A stretch of 64,000 nt of DNA, from the NCBI GenBank assembly GCA_003024785.1, contig PUQB01000030.1, positions 425,414 through 489,413 on the forward strand. Direction: 5' to 3'. The DNA comes from Selaginella tamariscina (Eukaryota > Streptophyta > Lycopodiopsida > Selaginellales > Selaginellaceae). How positions within the stretch are numbered: position 1 is the first letter of the stretch; each line of letters begins with the position of its first letter. Positions 53,161-64,000 of this stretch are shown one piece after another. The notes under the pieces are model-generated. The model saw only the letters and a program-made list of their open reading frames with translations. It had not been told where the DNA came from and searched no databases. The translations under genes were made by a program, and so were the position numbers.

Positions 53161-56100
53161 ATAGATCCCTTGAGGGATCATACAGATCTAGGCCAATGTT
53201 TAATGGTGTGGGTCACCTATGTTTGAACGATGTATACGTATATACGGTGTAGTCAACCTGTAGACATGCAGATTACGTGAACCACAGCTTAACTATGTGT
53301 TTGACAAGAGTTTGACCACAATTCACTATTAAATCATAAACATGATAGTAACTCAAGTAAAAAAATATGTCATTTCGTTTAAATAATAATAATAAGAATA
53401 TGAATAGCATTCTTTTGATACGTCTCTTTCACACTATCAAATCTCTACATGCATGTGATCACGCGTATGAACTGGAGTCGACTAAAGCTTATTTGCTTGT
53501 GATTATTACAACCTGACAATCTTAAGCGTATTTATATCAACATATATTGCTGTACTGATATATACACTACATGTTATTTAATATATGTTTAAAAACAATT
53601 TTAAACCATTATTCTCTGTTCTCTTCCATATTCAAGCCCAACGTTATGCTTTGGTAAACCACGCAAAGCGTTCGTATATTGGTGGTTTTTAGAAGGTTTA
53701 GGGTTTAGTTAGTCAGTATACATGGACACATTATACACAGAAAGAGAGATTTATTAAGTCTGAAAGATGATTAATAATGTACTATAGTGTGATTAAAGAA
53801 TATGAATAATAAGTCTTTGTAATTAAATATATCATGAAAATGTTTATTGATTGAGGAGTTTAAATTGATTTATGTATAGCATAAAATTAATAATAATGTT
53901 AAGTAACATATTAAAATGAGTAATGTTAAACTACTAGAATTGGATGGGTTGTAAACAAGTTTTTAAAATGGGTACTACTTGAGTGCTATTAATATTGTTT
54001 CATATATTGAACCAAACGTTCTAAAAGAGTTATTTTAGTTATAAATATATAATGCATAAAGTTAATAATATATTATTATAAAACTTTGATAGTATAATGA
54101 CTACTCACTCTAGATCAGAAAGCAGATAATATTTTATATTTAAAACCTTAATTAATAACTCTTATCCTTAATTTATTTCTTATTATTTCACTTTTATTAA
54201 TTAATAAAGGTTACTAATGACATTGAAAAGTGCGATCTTACGTTAGCAAGTGTTCCAGTGGAGTAGGAATGTGTTTGTAGTGGTTCTACATTCTCAATAA
54301 AAACTTAATTTTTTTAAAAAATAAATTGGATAAATTATTTCTTCATGCATAGTAACATCTTATAATATATCTATTACAATACAAATTCCTAAAATGGTAT
54401 TTATTAAGTGTGTGAGATTCAACGTCATGTTATGTTATGTGTAATGATTTTTATAATTTTAATATTTTGTGAATCTTAAGAAAGTGCCTATAAATGATTT
54501 AACATTATACTAAAGTAATTTAATTATTTGATTTAATGTTTATTTATGAATTTAACACATATATTTCAAACATGCATAAGGTTTGGTGATATATCATTTA
54601 TCCGACCAAAATTTATTTTTAAATTATAATAACTTTTTGTGATGTATGATAATTTTTTAAAACCAAGTCTTTTTTACTGATCTTGAAGATTATTATATAT
54701 TATTGTTTCATACATCTAAAAGTTCTAAGGTGAATTACATTACAGTGAGTTGAGTCTCAAGTAATTTTCTTTTAATAATTACTTTATGTGTGAATTATTT
54801 TACACACTAGAAATAAACATTTCGATATGTTTTAAACTCACAAAAGATTCAATAAACATGTATATATAATTTGATGTCTCTTGAAATTATTAAAAAAAAA
54901 TTAATGGAGTAATTATCATACACTTAAAAAGAACAAACTAATAAATTAAATTATGATAATTTTGTAGCAACAATAGAACATCTTTAAGAAAATTATTTAT
55001 GTCCATTATAAAAAACATATAATTAGTGATGAAATGATTATAATCATGTTGTGAAAATACCATGTTCACTTCAAGATTAATTATACATGTATATATGATT
55101 ATATTAAAATTAAACATAACTAAGAAAATTCCAATGTATATTGTAAACTCAATAAAATATAAAGTATAAAATTATTCGTGTAAATGACATTTTACTAGTT
55201 AACTATTTTGTTATAACAATAGTATATCATTTAGGAAATACATTAATGTACTTAATATTTTTTGTGCAAAACAATGAAAAATTTAATAAATATTTAAAAT
55301 AACTTAAAAAAGGTTATTAAATTTTTAAAGTAAATTATTAAACTTATTTATTATTCATATATTGAAGGAACATGTTTCTTATTAGTATTATGATTTTATA
55401 TAAATAAATAACATAATAAAATCATTTAACGTTTCAAAATATTTTTAAACTTTAGTAATGATGATAAAAAACACCTTGATATAAGCTTATATAGAAATAT
55501 ATTTATAAAGTTAAGAAGTGTAAGTTTTATGAGAATAATAAGTATAATCTGTTAAAGTTTTAATGTAAGATAATGAGAAAAAAAAATGACCTTATTAATT
55601 ATTTCAAGATGCATTAAAAAAAGAAGTTATTAAGAACTATTTAGTGCATAAAGTGTAATAATTAATAATAAAATAATCAAGAATGTTTTAATTATCATCA
55701 AATATATAGAAAAGAGAAATATAATAAAAAATTATATATGAATTAAAATGTGATTTAAGTAATAAAAATAAAAAAAAAATTAAAAATATAAATCATCTTA
55801 ATTTTGAAAATTAATTTAAAATTTATTCTTTATCATTAAGAAAAACAAGTATAAGAAAATTATGAAAATTTTGACACACTATATATCTCATTCATGCAAT
55901 TAACATGAAGTTATTATTATTACAGACATATTTTATTATTTATTATAATAAAGATTTTAAAATATTAATAATATTGCCTTTTAAACATCTACTTAAGGAC
56001 TTCATTAAAATTTATTACATAATGTTATTTATTACAAACACAACCAATTCCTAAAAATGAACAAAAACACTTTTAATTATTTTAAACATACCTTCAATTT

Positions 56101-58679
56101 ATATTATCACCATAAAACATAAAATTAACACTTAATAACATTCTGCATACTCAACATATATAACACTTTTCACAAATCACACATTCTTGTTTAAAAAAAT
56201 AACACCTATATATTAGATATTTACTAGTCTAAATAATTTCTTTTTTAATATTGTATAAATACCTCTACATGTATTTGATAATGTATGAATGTTATTCTCT
56301 TAACAAGAATGTGTGATTTATAAAAAGTATTTTTATTTTATTATAGGTTGCATATGCAAAATGTTAACAATGTTAATTTCATGTTTTATGGTAATGATGT
56401 AATTTAAAGGCATGTTTAAAATAATTGAGTGTGTTTTTGTTCATTTTTAAAAATTTGATATGTTTGTAATAAACAACATGTAGTAAATTTTAATAGAGTT
56501 GTTATTTAAATGTTTAAAATGCGATACTATTAGTATTTTAAAATCTTTATTATAATAAATAATAAGATGTGTCTGTAATAATGATAACTTCATGTTAACT
56601 TTTATTTAAAGTGGGGAAGACATATAAATTACAATTGAGCTCATTGAACAAGGTTATTTAAAAAAACAAATATGTTCTTTAAGTATAAAAAATTTAAATT
56701 ATTTTTGTTAATATAGAAATCTAATCTATATAAGATAATAAGAAGAGAGGTTATCTTAATAGTGATGAATGTAATTTTAATAATTGTTTTATGATGTAAG
56801 GACATGAAATAAACTGTTATATTATTAATACATATGTAAAAAACACAATTCCTTTAAAGATGATATTCTTTAGTATACACGATGAAAATACTTTTAACAA
56901 ATGACATCTTAAGATTGCTTAGAGAATAATTAAAATATTAAAATTATCTCAAGCTTATAATTTATGTAAATTGGTTATTGAAAAATGTATAATATATTAA
57001 AAGTTATGTAATATATAACTGTTAAGTGGTTATTCAACACCAATTCTTTGAACAAATAATAAGTCATAAAAAATTAATCCTAAAAGACTTTAGAATTTAT
57101 TAAATAACCAAAATACTTGAAATGAGTGAATAGGGTAAAAAGATGAATCTTGAATAATATTATGCATACATAATTACATTAGGAAATGGGAAATAATGGC
57201 AACATCCTCATTTAAGAATACAACTTTATAAAGGAATAATTAAGAAGGTATGACAATATCATCCTTTTATACAACCCAAACATATATTAAAGAATATTTA
57301 TAAAATATTACTTAGTAAGTTTAAAGAGATTATAACTTAAGATTTAATAAATTATATGTATTAACTACATAAATCACTTACTAGTCTAATTATGTTCATT
57401 AATATTACATTATGAATTTTTTATAATTGAGGAGAATCTTTTCTCAAAATATTTAAAATGTATTTAAATCTTTAATTATATCATACTTTGGTTATAAAAT
57501 ACTCAAAGATCAGCTTTTCTTTATATATATATTGCACATGTCATTGTAATATGACATTTCATTTACTGATCATACATGTCATAATTTTTCTTTTCAATTT
57601 AAATTATAATTAAATTAATCACACATTAAATATATAATACTATTATAAGAATCATATAAATATATTAAAGTGATTTAATAAATTGTCATAATTCTACTGC
57701 AAACAATAACATTATAATTATTATTGTTAAATCATTTTTCTTTTAGTTTTATTTTTATAATTTTTGAAAGGGAAAATTCTTAAAATTTATGTTAAAATAT
57801 ATTATCTCTTATTTTGTTCCTCCAAAAAGTCAAGGGTGCTAATGTTATTATTTATAATAAAATACTTTATATATTTATATATATAATTTTAAATTCATAA
57901 TATATAGTAAGTGTACTTGCATTAATGAATGTTTTTAACAAAGCCAATGTAGATGTCTCTTGTATAACCATTATATTTATATTACATGCCTAATAGTTAT
58001 AATCATTATAATTAGCTGTTATAATTGTAATCAATATTCTATATATAAACTATAATCTTAATGCTCATAATTATTTGTTACAAATATGGTTTATAATAAT
58101 TATGCTTCTTAATTAATTTGACAATTGCTTCACTTGGTTAGATAAAGATTGATTCATGTGTTCGATAATATGAATCATGTATAAATTATTAGTAAATTTA
58201 AGGTGAATTTTGTAAGTGACCAAATCATAAGATTTTTGACTCATGATAGAATATAAAAATGTTACATCATTATCAATATCATGATTTGACACTTAAAGTG
58301 GTTAATTGAATTAAAAAATAAACTATTAATTCACAATTTTCATTTTATATTGTTGAAAAGGTTTTTACTAATTTACAATTTAAGGTTTTTAGACTATAAC
58401 TCATGCCAATTTAGGTAGTTCAATGCCTTAATTATTAATAACACCACTATAACTTTTTTAATAACATGTGGCCTATTATTCATAAACTTATTAATGATAA
58501 TATTATTTATTTTTCTTTATTGTAAATCTTTAATTTTTGTATTCTCCATGCTCTATCTTATTTACATCCCTTTTCTTCTACTTTAAAATTTGGGACTCTA
58601 CTACACAAAATCAAGTATTAAGTTGTTTAAACAACAATCCTTTACTTTTAGGAACAAAGAAGAAGACAAAACACATACA
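53161..58679. other. AT-rich geneless region
   Basis: No ORF or domain worth reporting over 5.5 kb. The only clear structure is the foldback at 55900-56600. Confidence 0.6.
55900..56600. repeat. Foldback element with ~310-bp arms
   Basis: Left arm starts TTAACATGAAGTTATTATTA near 55900 and right arm ends AATGATAACTTCATGTTAA near 56598. Further matching blocks in inverted order include ACCATAAAACAT / ATGTTTTATGGT and CACATTCTTGTT / AACAAGAATGTG. The loop is ~70 bp around 56215-56285. Confidence 0.75.
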
Positions 58680-59500
58680 TGCCACTAAAGAAGAGGAATG
58701 TCCAAGAGGTCCCAATAGCTAAGTTGAGGGAATATATCTCGAAGTTTACTGCCCATGGGATTGGTCCCATCCCAAGAGAAAAGCTACAATGTATGCTCCT
58801 AAACCAATGATAGCTAACCATCCGTAACCCTCTAGTAAACCACACCATGTGCTTATCATTACGAAGTCACCCACTGTCTTGTTCCAGATAAAATAGCTCC
58901 TTGGCAACATCTGCAATCATATTATATAAGAGAACACATGCATGCACCTGATTTGAAGTAGCTCCACAAAAGCCACAGTCGTGTTTCTAGCACATCATGC
59001 AATCACAGGACAAGGAGCTTCTTATGAAATTGAAACAAACATATCCATTTGCAACTGATAAAATTCTATCCACAGATGGTGCATTAAACAACTGTTTAAT
59101 GGAAGTTTGAAGCTCATTCACCTCCTATTTGCATTGCTCTATTGGATATATCCTTTGCAACACTTCCACTGCCTCATCAATTCGCCCCTATTTAAGTTAA
59201 TTAATACATGTTAGAAATACATATACACGGTTATCACTTCTATGTACTATAAAACATATATATGTTACAGAGTAATAATATGTTCTACAACAAAACATTG
59301 TTTATTAATAAAAGGTTAAAGTATTTATATATCAAATTGTAACATGCACCACAATGTATACTTATTCACACATTAGTAGCAAACATTATAACAAGTTTCC
59401 TCCCAGACCGATTGCTCATTTTGCCACCAATTGCTGCTCCAACAATAGCATTTGTTATTACCATGTTCATGATAGTTTCCTGAACAGAAAATGCTTATAG
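58680..59500 (-). pseudogene. Inositol/sugar transporter (MFS) gene remnant
   Basis: Minus strand, N to C: QETIMNMVITNAIVGAAIGG then KMSNRSGRKLVIM (59495-59395), the MFS loop 2-3 signature (G-A-x2-G-G-x3-D/N-R-x-G-R-K). Next RIDEAVEVLQRIYPIEQ (59185-59140) followed by a TAG, then NELQTSI. Last GWLAIIGLGAYIVAF and, one frame over, LGMGPIPWAVNFEIY (58830-58735), matching the inositol-transporter signature (YI..FSPGMGTVPWVVNSEIYP). The order and motifs are those of plant INT proteins (H+/myo-inositol symporters). Nonsense, frameshifts and missing exons make it a pseudogene. Confidence 0.65.
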
Positions 59501-60949
59501 AAACAACATAATTTTGCCCTCCCTAGACATATGTTGTGTTGAGATATACGATAACAAATCATTGTATTTTTCATATAAACCATCTCCAAGATTTAAAGAA
59601 ATAGATAAGTTTTTGTGAATATCAAAAATATCAATAAAAATAAATAGAGCTAGAGCACATCTTTCATTTTTTTTTTTTTAAAAATGCCCAAAATGCACAA
59701 ATACTATAAAGAAACAGACACTACATCACTCCTTATATCATGCTAGAAACATCTACGCAGGTGGCATAAGAAAAATCCCCTATATACACAAGAAAAAAAT
59801 CAAAGTTAACCCTTATATACATAAAAAAAAAAAAAAAAAACTAATCTTTGTCAATACCTCTTGTGTACTATACCATAATAAAATGAAAATGCCAATAATA
59901 CCCCTTGAAGTAGCATATATGAAAGATGTTACTAGAATAAGAAGAATTACAAAAACTCTTCCGTAGAACGTGTTTCTATCTTAAAAAACATTCACATTCA
60001 CACACATTATGTTGTTTATCATTCTCTTTTGTAGCTTCTAGTTAGGATAGCTTATACATAGGGTAGATAAAGCAAATAACGATGGGTTCAAACAGTTTGG
60101 CTGAAATTAGTGGCTTGTATAGTAGCTGGCATCTATCATGTAGCTTGGGTAATAAAGTTATAACAAGGGGTTAAAAAGCTTGAAAATGTGTGTGCATGCA
60201 TGTTAACTTCAAATTTATACTTATAAGCATGTTGCTGAGCATATTCAACCTTGAAATGATAAAAAGGATTTGATGAATTTCTGTGACTTGTGTGTCAAAA
60301 ACTTGTGCTTCTTACTTTATGACTCACAAACATCCTTAATATCGCATGCAATGTTTATTAAACATTTGTTTATATATACACACATGTAAAACGTGTTTCT
60401 TGGATGTCTTTGTGGTCAATAAGAATAGCCCAGCAACCGAGGTCAGTAATGGAACATAAAAAATGAGAAGAGTTTTTGGCTTGGCTTTTTAACATGACTA
60501 ACAAAAAACTGCATTTCCCCATTAGACACAAAAAGATTGGTTGCAGAGCAAATAAGAGCTGGGTTTGGTAATATTTTGTCAAGACATAAGTAAACAACAA
60601 GAAGATATGCATTTGCCAGGTTGTTAAATTCCTAGGAGGTTTGGCAATATGCAACCAAAAGATGACCCCTAACAGGATCGAAAGCATGAAAAGCTGCACA
60701 TGGCCTTCAATAAAAGAATTCCGTTGAGGTGGGTAGGATGGCATAATAAGGTATAATATAATGAATATTCATTAGCACTCTCGAATTTTAACAAAGTTAA
60801 ACTTATCAGACAAATACACAACTCAATTGCGGCACATTAAAAAGTGCCATCACCACCTTCCTCATCAGTGCCAATTTGCCCTTCAGTCTTGTGGAGTCTA
60901 AGCCATTTCGTGACTTGCTCATGCTATACAATTGGACCATACAAAACAT
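59501..60949. other. Intergenic, poly-A tracts
   Basis: No supported gene. A/T homopolymers at 59668-59683 and 59822-59840. An open minus frame at 60370-60744 has hydrophobic stretches but no recognisable family. Confidence 0.4.
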
Positions 60950-62278
60950 TATGGTTAGTGTTGATGTTATGATTGAGCACATCGCATGAAGTTCTATTGG
61001 GCATTGTGGAGATCGAAGGAAAACCTTTGCAACACCCTGAAACCCCTATTGCATGGCTACAAGATTCATGAGTCCTTGTTTTGCATCACTAATGACAGTG
61101 CATCAAACAATGGGACCATGGCTTGAGTGTTATTTGCATAGGTTACTAATTTCATTCCAAAGATACATGGCACATGTCATCAACCTTGCCATGAAAGCTG
61201 ATATTCAAGAACTAGAAGAACATGAGACTGAATTGAAGGAAACCCTAAGATCCTTGGCAGCAAAAGAATAAAAAAATTTAAGGGATGTCAGTACAATTGT
61301 CAAGAGAATTCATGGGCTTTCGAACCCATACTTATAACTCTTTGCAAAGAAAAGTGAAATTTTCAAGAATTGTGGGGTTTAAGCAACTAGATGAACTAGC
61401 AAAGGGTTTCTATATGTTGCAACACAATGGAACTCCACATGATATGCTTTGTTGAGTGGTGCTTTTATAAGAATCCATTACCTAATACATTGCAGAAGAT
61501 GCTTGTTGTACTTGCTTCAAGTTCAGTATAACGAAATGAGAAATGCTTCAATAAATGTTGACTTTCCTGGGTCCATTGAAAGCCACAACAATGGAGCTAT
61601 GGTGGTCAAAGTACCCGACAATGATGATTGTCACTCTAGTTTACCAATGCCTCGAGTGACTTTGAAAAAAGGTTAGTAAATATTTTAGTTTTTGTTTCCA
61701 CATGCATATACAAGCAAGAATTTTTACCTTCATGTCTTTTATGTTTAGTTGATGATGGATTACGATAGTTAGGACCTCATGCTAACAACAATAAAAATAG
61801 CTAGCAAGCTAACCTAAAAATGATGTCTATATTTGTGCATTGATTCTTGACCCAAGGCTTAAGCATAGGCTTTTTTGGCAAGAAGATGAGGACCCAAAGG
61901 AAATTAAGAAACTAAAACAAAGATTTGTCAAAGCAGCAAGAATGTGCGACCAACATGAGCATGCTGCTTCCCTACACTTGTTCACATCTACACTTATCAA
62001 AAGAAAATGCTTGACGAAATGATTATTCAAGAAGTGAAAGGTTGACAATGTGGAGAAGAAATAAAAAGGTACCTCTTAAAATACTTATAAATGCTAAAGT
62101 TAAGCCGTGGACAATGAGGATATCAATCTTCTCAAGTCTAGTTGAAATGGCAAAGACATGTCTTTTTGTTTCGGCCCAAAGTAGGATCATCGATGACACT
62201 TGGGACTCTATGAAGTTTGAGCATATCCAAATTTGCAAAATTGGGCTACATGGTAGAGGTTTAAAAGTTGTACTCTAA
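60950..62278 (+). pseudogene. hAT-superfamily transposase remnant
   Basis: Plus-strand pieces: FQRYMAHVINLAMKADIQEL (61170-61230; the C-xAH-x-INL-x-V segment of hAT transposases, Cys lost), a stretch near 61340-61460, MILDPRLKHRLFWQEDEDP with KEIKKLKQRFVKAAR (61840-61940; the L-DPR-K motif), and a C-terminal dimerisation-like part with WRRNKKVPLKILINAKV and CLFVSAQSRIIDDTWDSMKF (62045-62220; counterpart of W-W...P-L..MA.D.L.I.ASS...E). Frames are broken repeatedly. No terminal repeats or 8-bp duplications were identified. Confidence 0.6.
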
Positions 62279-63640
62279 TACATATACACCATATGTAGTA
62301 ATATATGGGAATTATGGATATTTTATTGACACTAATTATTGTCGGCCCTGCCCGTACCGGGGGCAACCGAGAGTATATTCAGAGAATATCTAGACGATCG
62401 TAACCTAGGACTAATGTTTTTACAAACATTGTATTTCTCATGTTTATTGTGAGTGTAATTAAAACATTACTTGTTCTGTTGTGTGTGCGTGTGCGTGTGT
62501 GCAATACATATAGTTGATTATTCAATGGGCAAACCCACAAGACGTGCCGAAACAATAATATAGTCACATTATCGATTAAAAAACTACATTTATATATACT
62601 CATGCAAGATGAGACTGTGACCATGCATAATGCATGAGCTGATCCTAAACCTATTTACTCATGTACTTAAACAAGGCCAGACCAATGTGTATCAGAAGAT
62701 ATTTAAAACTAATGTTATTTTCTTAAGGGCTTTTTCAAAAGTTTCTAAATATTTTTAATAAATCTCATTAACATATCTACCTTAAGTTTCTTCCCAGCTT
62801 TCTATGAAAAAGAAAAATTAATTTCTTTGAACACATCCATGAATCTGTGTGTATATATACTTTAAGAATAATATTATAAATTAATAATGCAAGTTCTTAA
62901 TTACAGTCTTAATAGATTTTTATACAATAAATTTGGTAAGTAAGTAAATAATAAGATTTTATTACTTTTATTATTATTACTATTATTATTTATGCGATTT
63001 GTGAAGAATTTAAAAATAAAGCAACAATTGTTTATCAAATTTATAAGCACATATGATTTGTCTTTAACGAAAGTATTTCCAAATGGACTATTAAACGGTG
63101 ATATAGATACTTATAACGAAGTTAATCATATTTTATTTATTTTTCAATGGTTTTATGGTGTGACATTGGTAAATTCCAATCTTACTCTTTTACACAAGGA
63201 TATAAATATCATAATTAAGAAAAAATTTAAATCAAAGTGTATTATCTTTATATTTCTTTGTTTCGAATATTCTAATAAACTATGGAATTATATATTATTA
63301 AATATACACAGCCAAAGTAATTTAATTTACCACATACTATGTAAGAAACCAAATTAAACCAGTACAGAATTTTCCAAAGGAAAAGAATGGTCCAAGAACT
63401 TATATAGCACTTCCCATGTGATTTTCTAATAAAAGAATAAAATGAATGATTTACATAATAAAGACATCATTGTTGACCTATGCTGTTTGCATTTACGTAA
63501 CCGGTCACATATCGACAATTGTTTTTTGGTTTTGGCGAAGACTACCACAACACGAGCGCGAATTTTGATGACCCACATTATTTCTTTCGATTTTTCTTCT
63601 TTTAATCCTCTCTTGAAAACATAGATCAATCTACAAAGTT
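62279..63640. other. AT-rich intergenic region
   Basis: No convincing gene. An open + frame at 62992-63357 is AT-composition driven and has no recognised domain. Confidence 0.4.
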
Positions 63641-63649
63641 GCTCGTGAA

Positions 63650-63742
63650 GAACACAAGAAATTCAAGTTTCCTTCCCAATCTCTATGTTCTTAAGCTCAC
63701 AATTGCAGTTGGATTGGGTGGTTCTCTTTGGGTATGATACAG
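63650..63742 (+). pseudogene. First exon of an inositol/sugar transporter-like gene
   Basis: Encodes SFLPNLYVLKLTIAVGLGG and, after a one-base loss in the GGTGG run, VLFGYDTG, ending in ACAG/GTAAAT (63742/63743). L-x3-GIGG-x-LFGYDTG is the TM1 signature of inositol/sugar transporters. The rest of that gene would follow to the right but is not seen before the window end. It is opposite in orientation to the remnant at 58680-59500. Confidence 0.55.
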
Positions 63743-63747
63743 GTAAA

Positions 63748-63750
<3 letters not shown>

Positions 63751-63797
<47 letters not shown>
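63751..63797. repeat. Compound (CT)n(CA)n microsatellite at a splice donor
   Basis: Begins eight bases after the 63742/63743 donor. Confidence 0.9.
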
Positions 63798-63801
<4 letters not shown>

Positions 63802-63874
63802 TATATTTGATAAGCATATAATTAACTAGCTTATGTATGATATTATTACGGAAAATTAAATCTGTTTATCCAGT

Positions 63875-64000
63875 GGCTGTTGAAACATGTAATCGAAATA
63901 TCAAACTTAATGGCTCCGTTGTTGCGTCTCTAAAGTGGAGGCCTGACAGATTTGATTCTCAAATCTACATGTTAACACATGAGAAGAGTTTTGATGTGGT
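63875..64000 (+). CDS. Possible family-16-type methyltransferase exon, cut by window edge
   Basis: After an acceptor-like TTTATCCAG the frame VAVETCNRNIKLNG, VVASLKWRPDRF ... KSFDVV is open to the last base. It resembles the post-motif II region of small class I protein methyltransferases (ExxxxNxxxN ... L.W ... FDxV), for example the calmodulin-lysine or METTL21-like group. Only ~42 residues are visible, so this is tentative. Confidence 0.3.

Noticed and set aside
53697-53715. AAGGTTTAGGGTTTAG as a second telomere repeat
   Set aside because: Fewer than two full units; expected by chance in this composition.
58648-58848. First thought to be an organellar or membrane ORF (WFTRGLRMVSYHWF...)
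   Set aside because: One frame over it reads GYGWLAIIGLGAYIVAF, a clear inositol-transporter segment, so the ORF is a frameshift product.
60370-60744. Minus-strand 124-residue hydrophobic frame
   Set aside because: No motif, no conserved neighbours and AT-driven composition; not enough to call a gene.
62992-63357. Plus-strand 121-residue frame
   Set aside because: Lys/Asn/Ile-rich, as expected from AT-rich DNA; no domain seen.

Overview
This window is land-plant nuclear DNA. The evidence is a TTTAGGG telomere-type repeat, an Aux/IAA auxin-response gene, an NPH3/BTB gene, PPR gene fragments, cytosolic-type tRNAs, spliceosomal introns, and plant MULE, PIF/Harbinger, hAT and Ty3/gypsy elements. 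The DNA is AT-rich and very rich in (CA/TG)n and (TA)n microsatellites, many of them sitting directly at 5' splice sites. I suspect a non-seed vascular plant (fern or lycophyte), but the species cannot be fixed from sequence alone.

Layout. 1-2.6 kb: a gene with a methyltransferase-like C-terminal motif (cut by the window edge) and an FCP1/HAD phosphatase-like gene. 2.8-13.4 kb: a nested stack of mobile elements. An outer + strand Ty3/gypsy element is split by a 6.6-kb minus-strand gag-protease LTR element, which is itself split by a + strand gag-protease element; the outer 3' LTR holds a MULE with TIRs and a likely 9-bp target duplication. 13.4-15.7 kb: tRNA-like repeats. 15.8-17.3 kb: a broken trihelix-type gene with a telomere-repeat insertion, followed by a SAM-domain exon. 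17.4-21.3 kb: a fragment of a WAV3-type RING/vWA E3 ligase gene, a truncated DNA polymerase lambda (POLL) copy and a PIF/Harbinger transposase.

The main feature is a very large imperfect inverted repeat: arm A 21.36-26.91 kb, arm B 34.66-39.84 kb, with a 7.7-kb spacer. Each arm carries a multi-exon POLL pseudogene convergent with a RAD54-like SNF2 fragment and an array of ~162-bp tandem units (3 in arm A, 2 in arm B). The spacer and flanks hold duplicated PPR fragments, tRNA-Phe-like fragments and an unrecognised duplicated module. Shared and private lesions let the three POLL copies be ordered in time, and several deletion ends fall in CA/TG microsatellites.

46.7-52.4 kb is the healthiest genic interval: an Aux/IAA gene with domains I-IV in five exons (but with three single-base frame breaks), an intact tRNA-Val(AAC), and an uninterrupted NPH3/BTB gene. 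53.2-58.5 kb is AT-rich and geneless, with a foldback repeat. 58.7-64 kb has inositol-transporter-like pieces on both strands, hAT transposase remains and, at the edge, a possible methyltransferase exon.

Caution: several otherwise good reading frames are broken only by single-base length changes in short homopolymers. Some apparent pseudogenes may therefore be unpolished assembly rather than biology.
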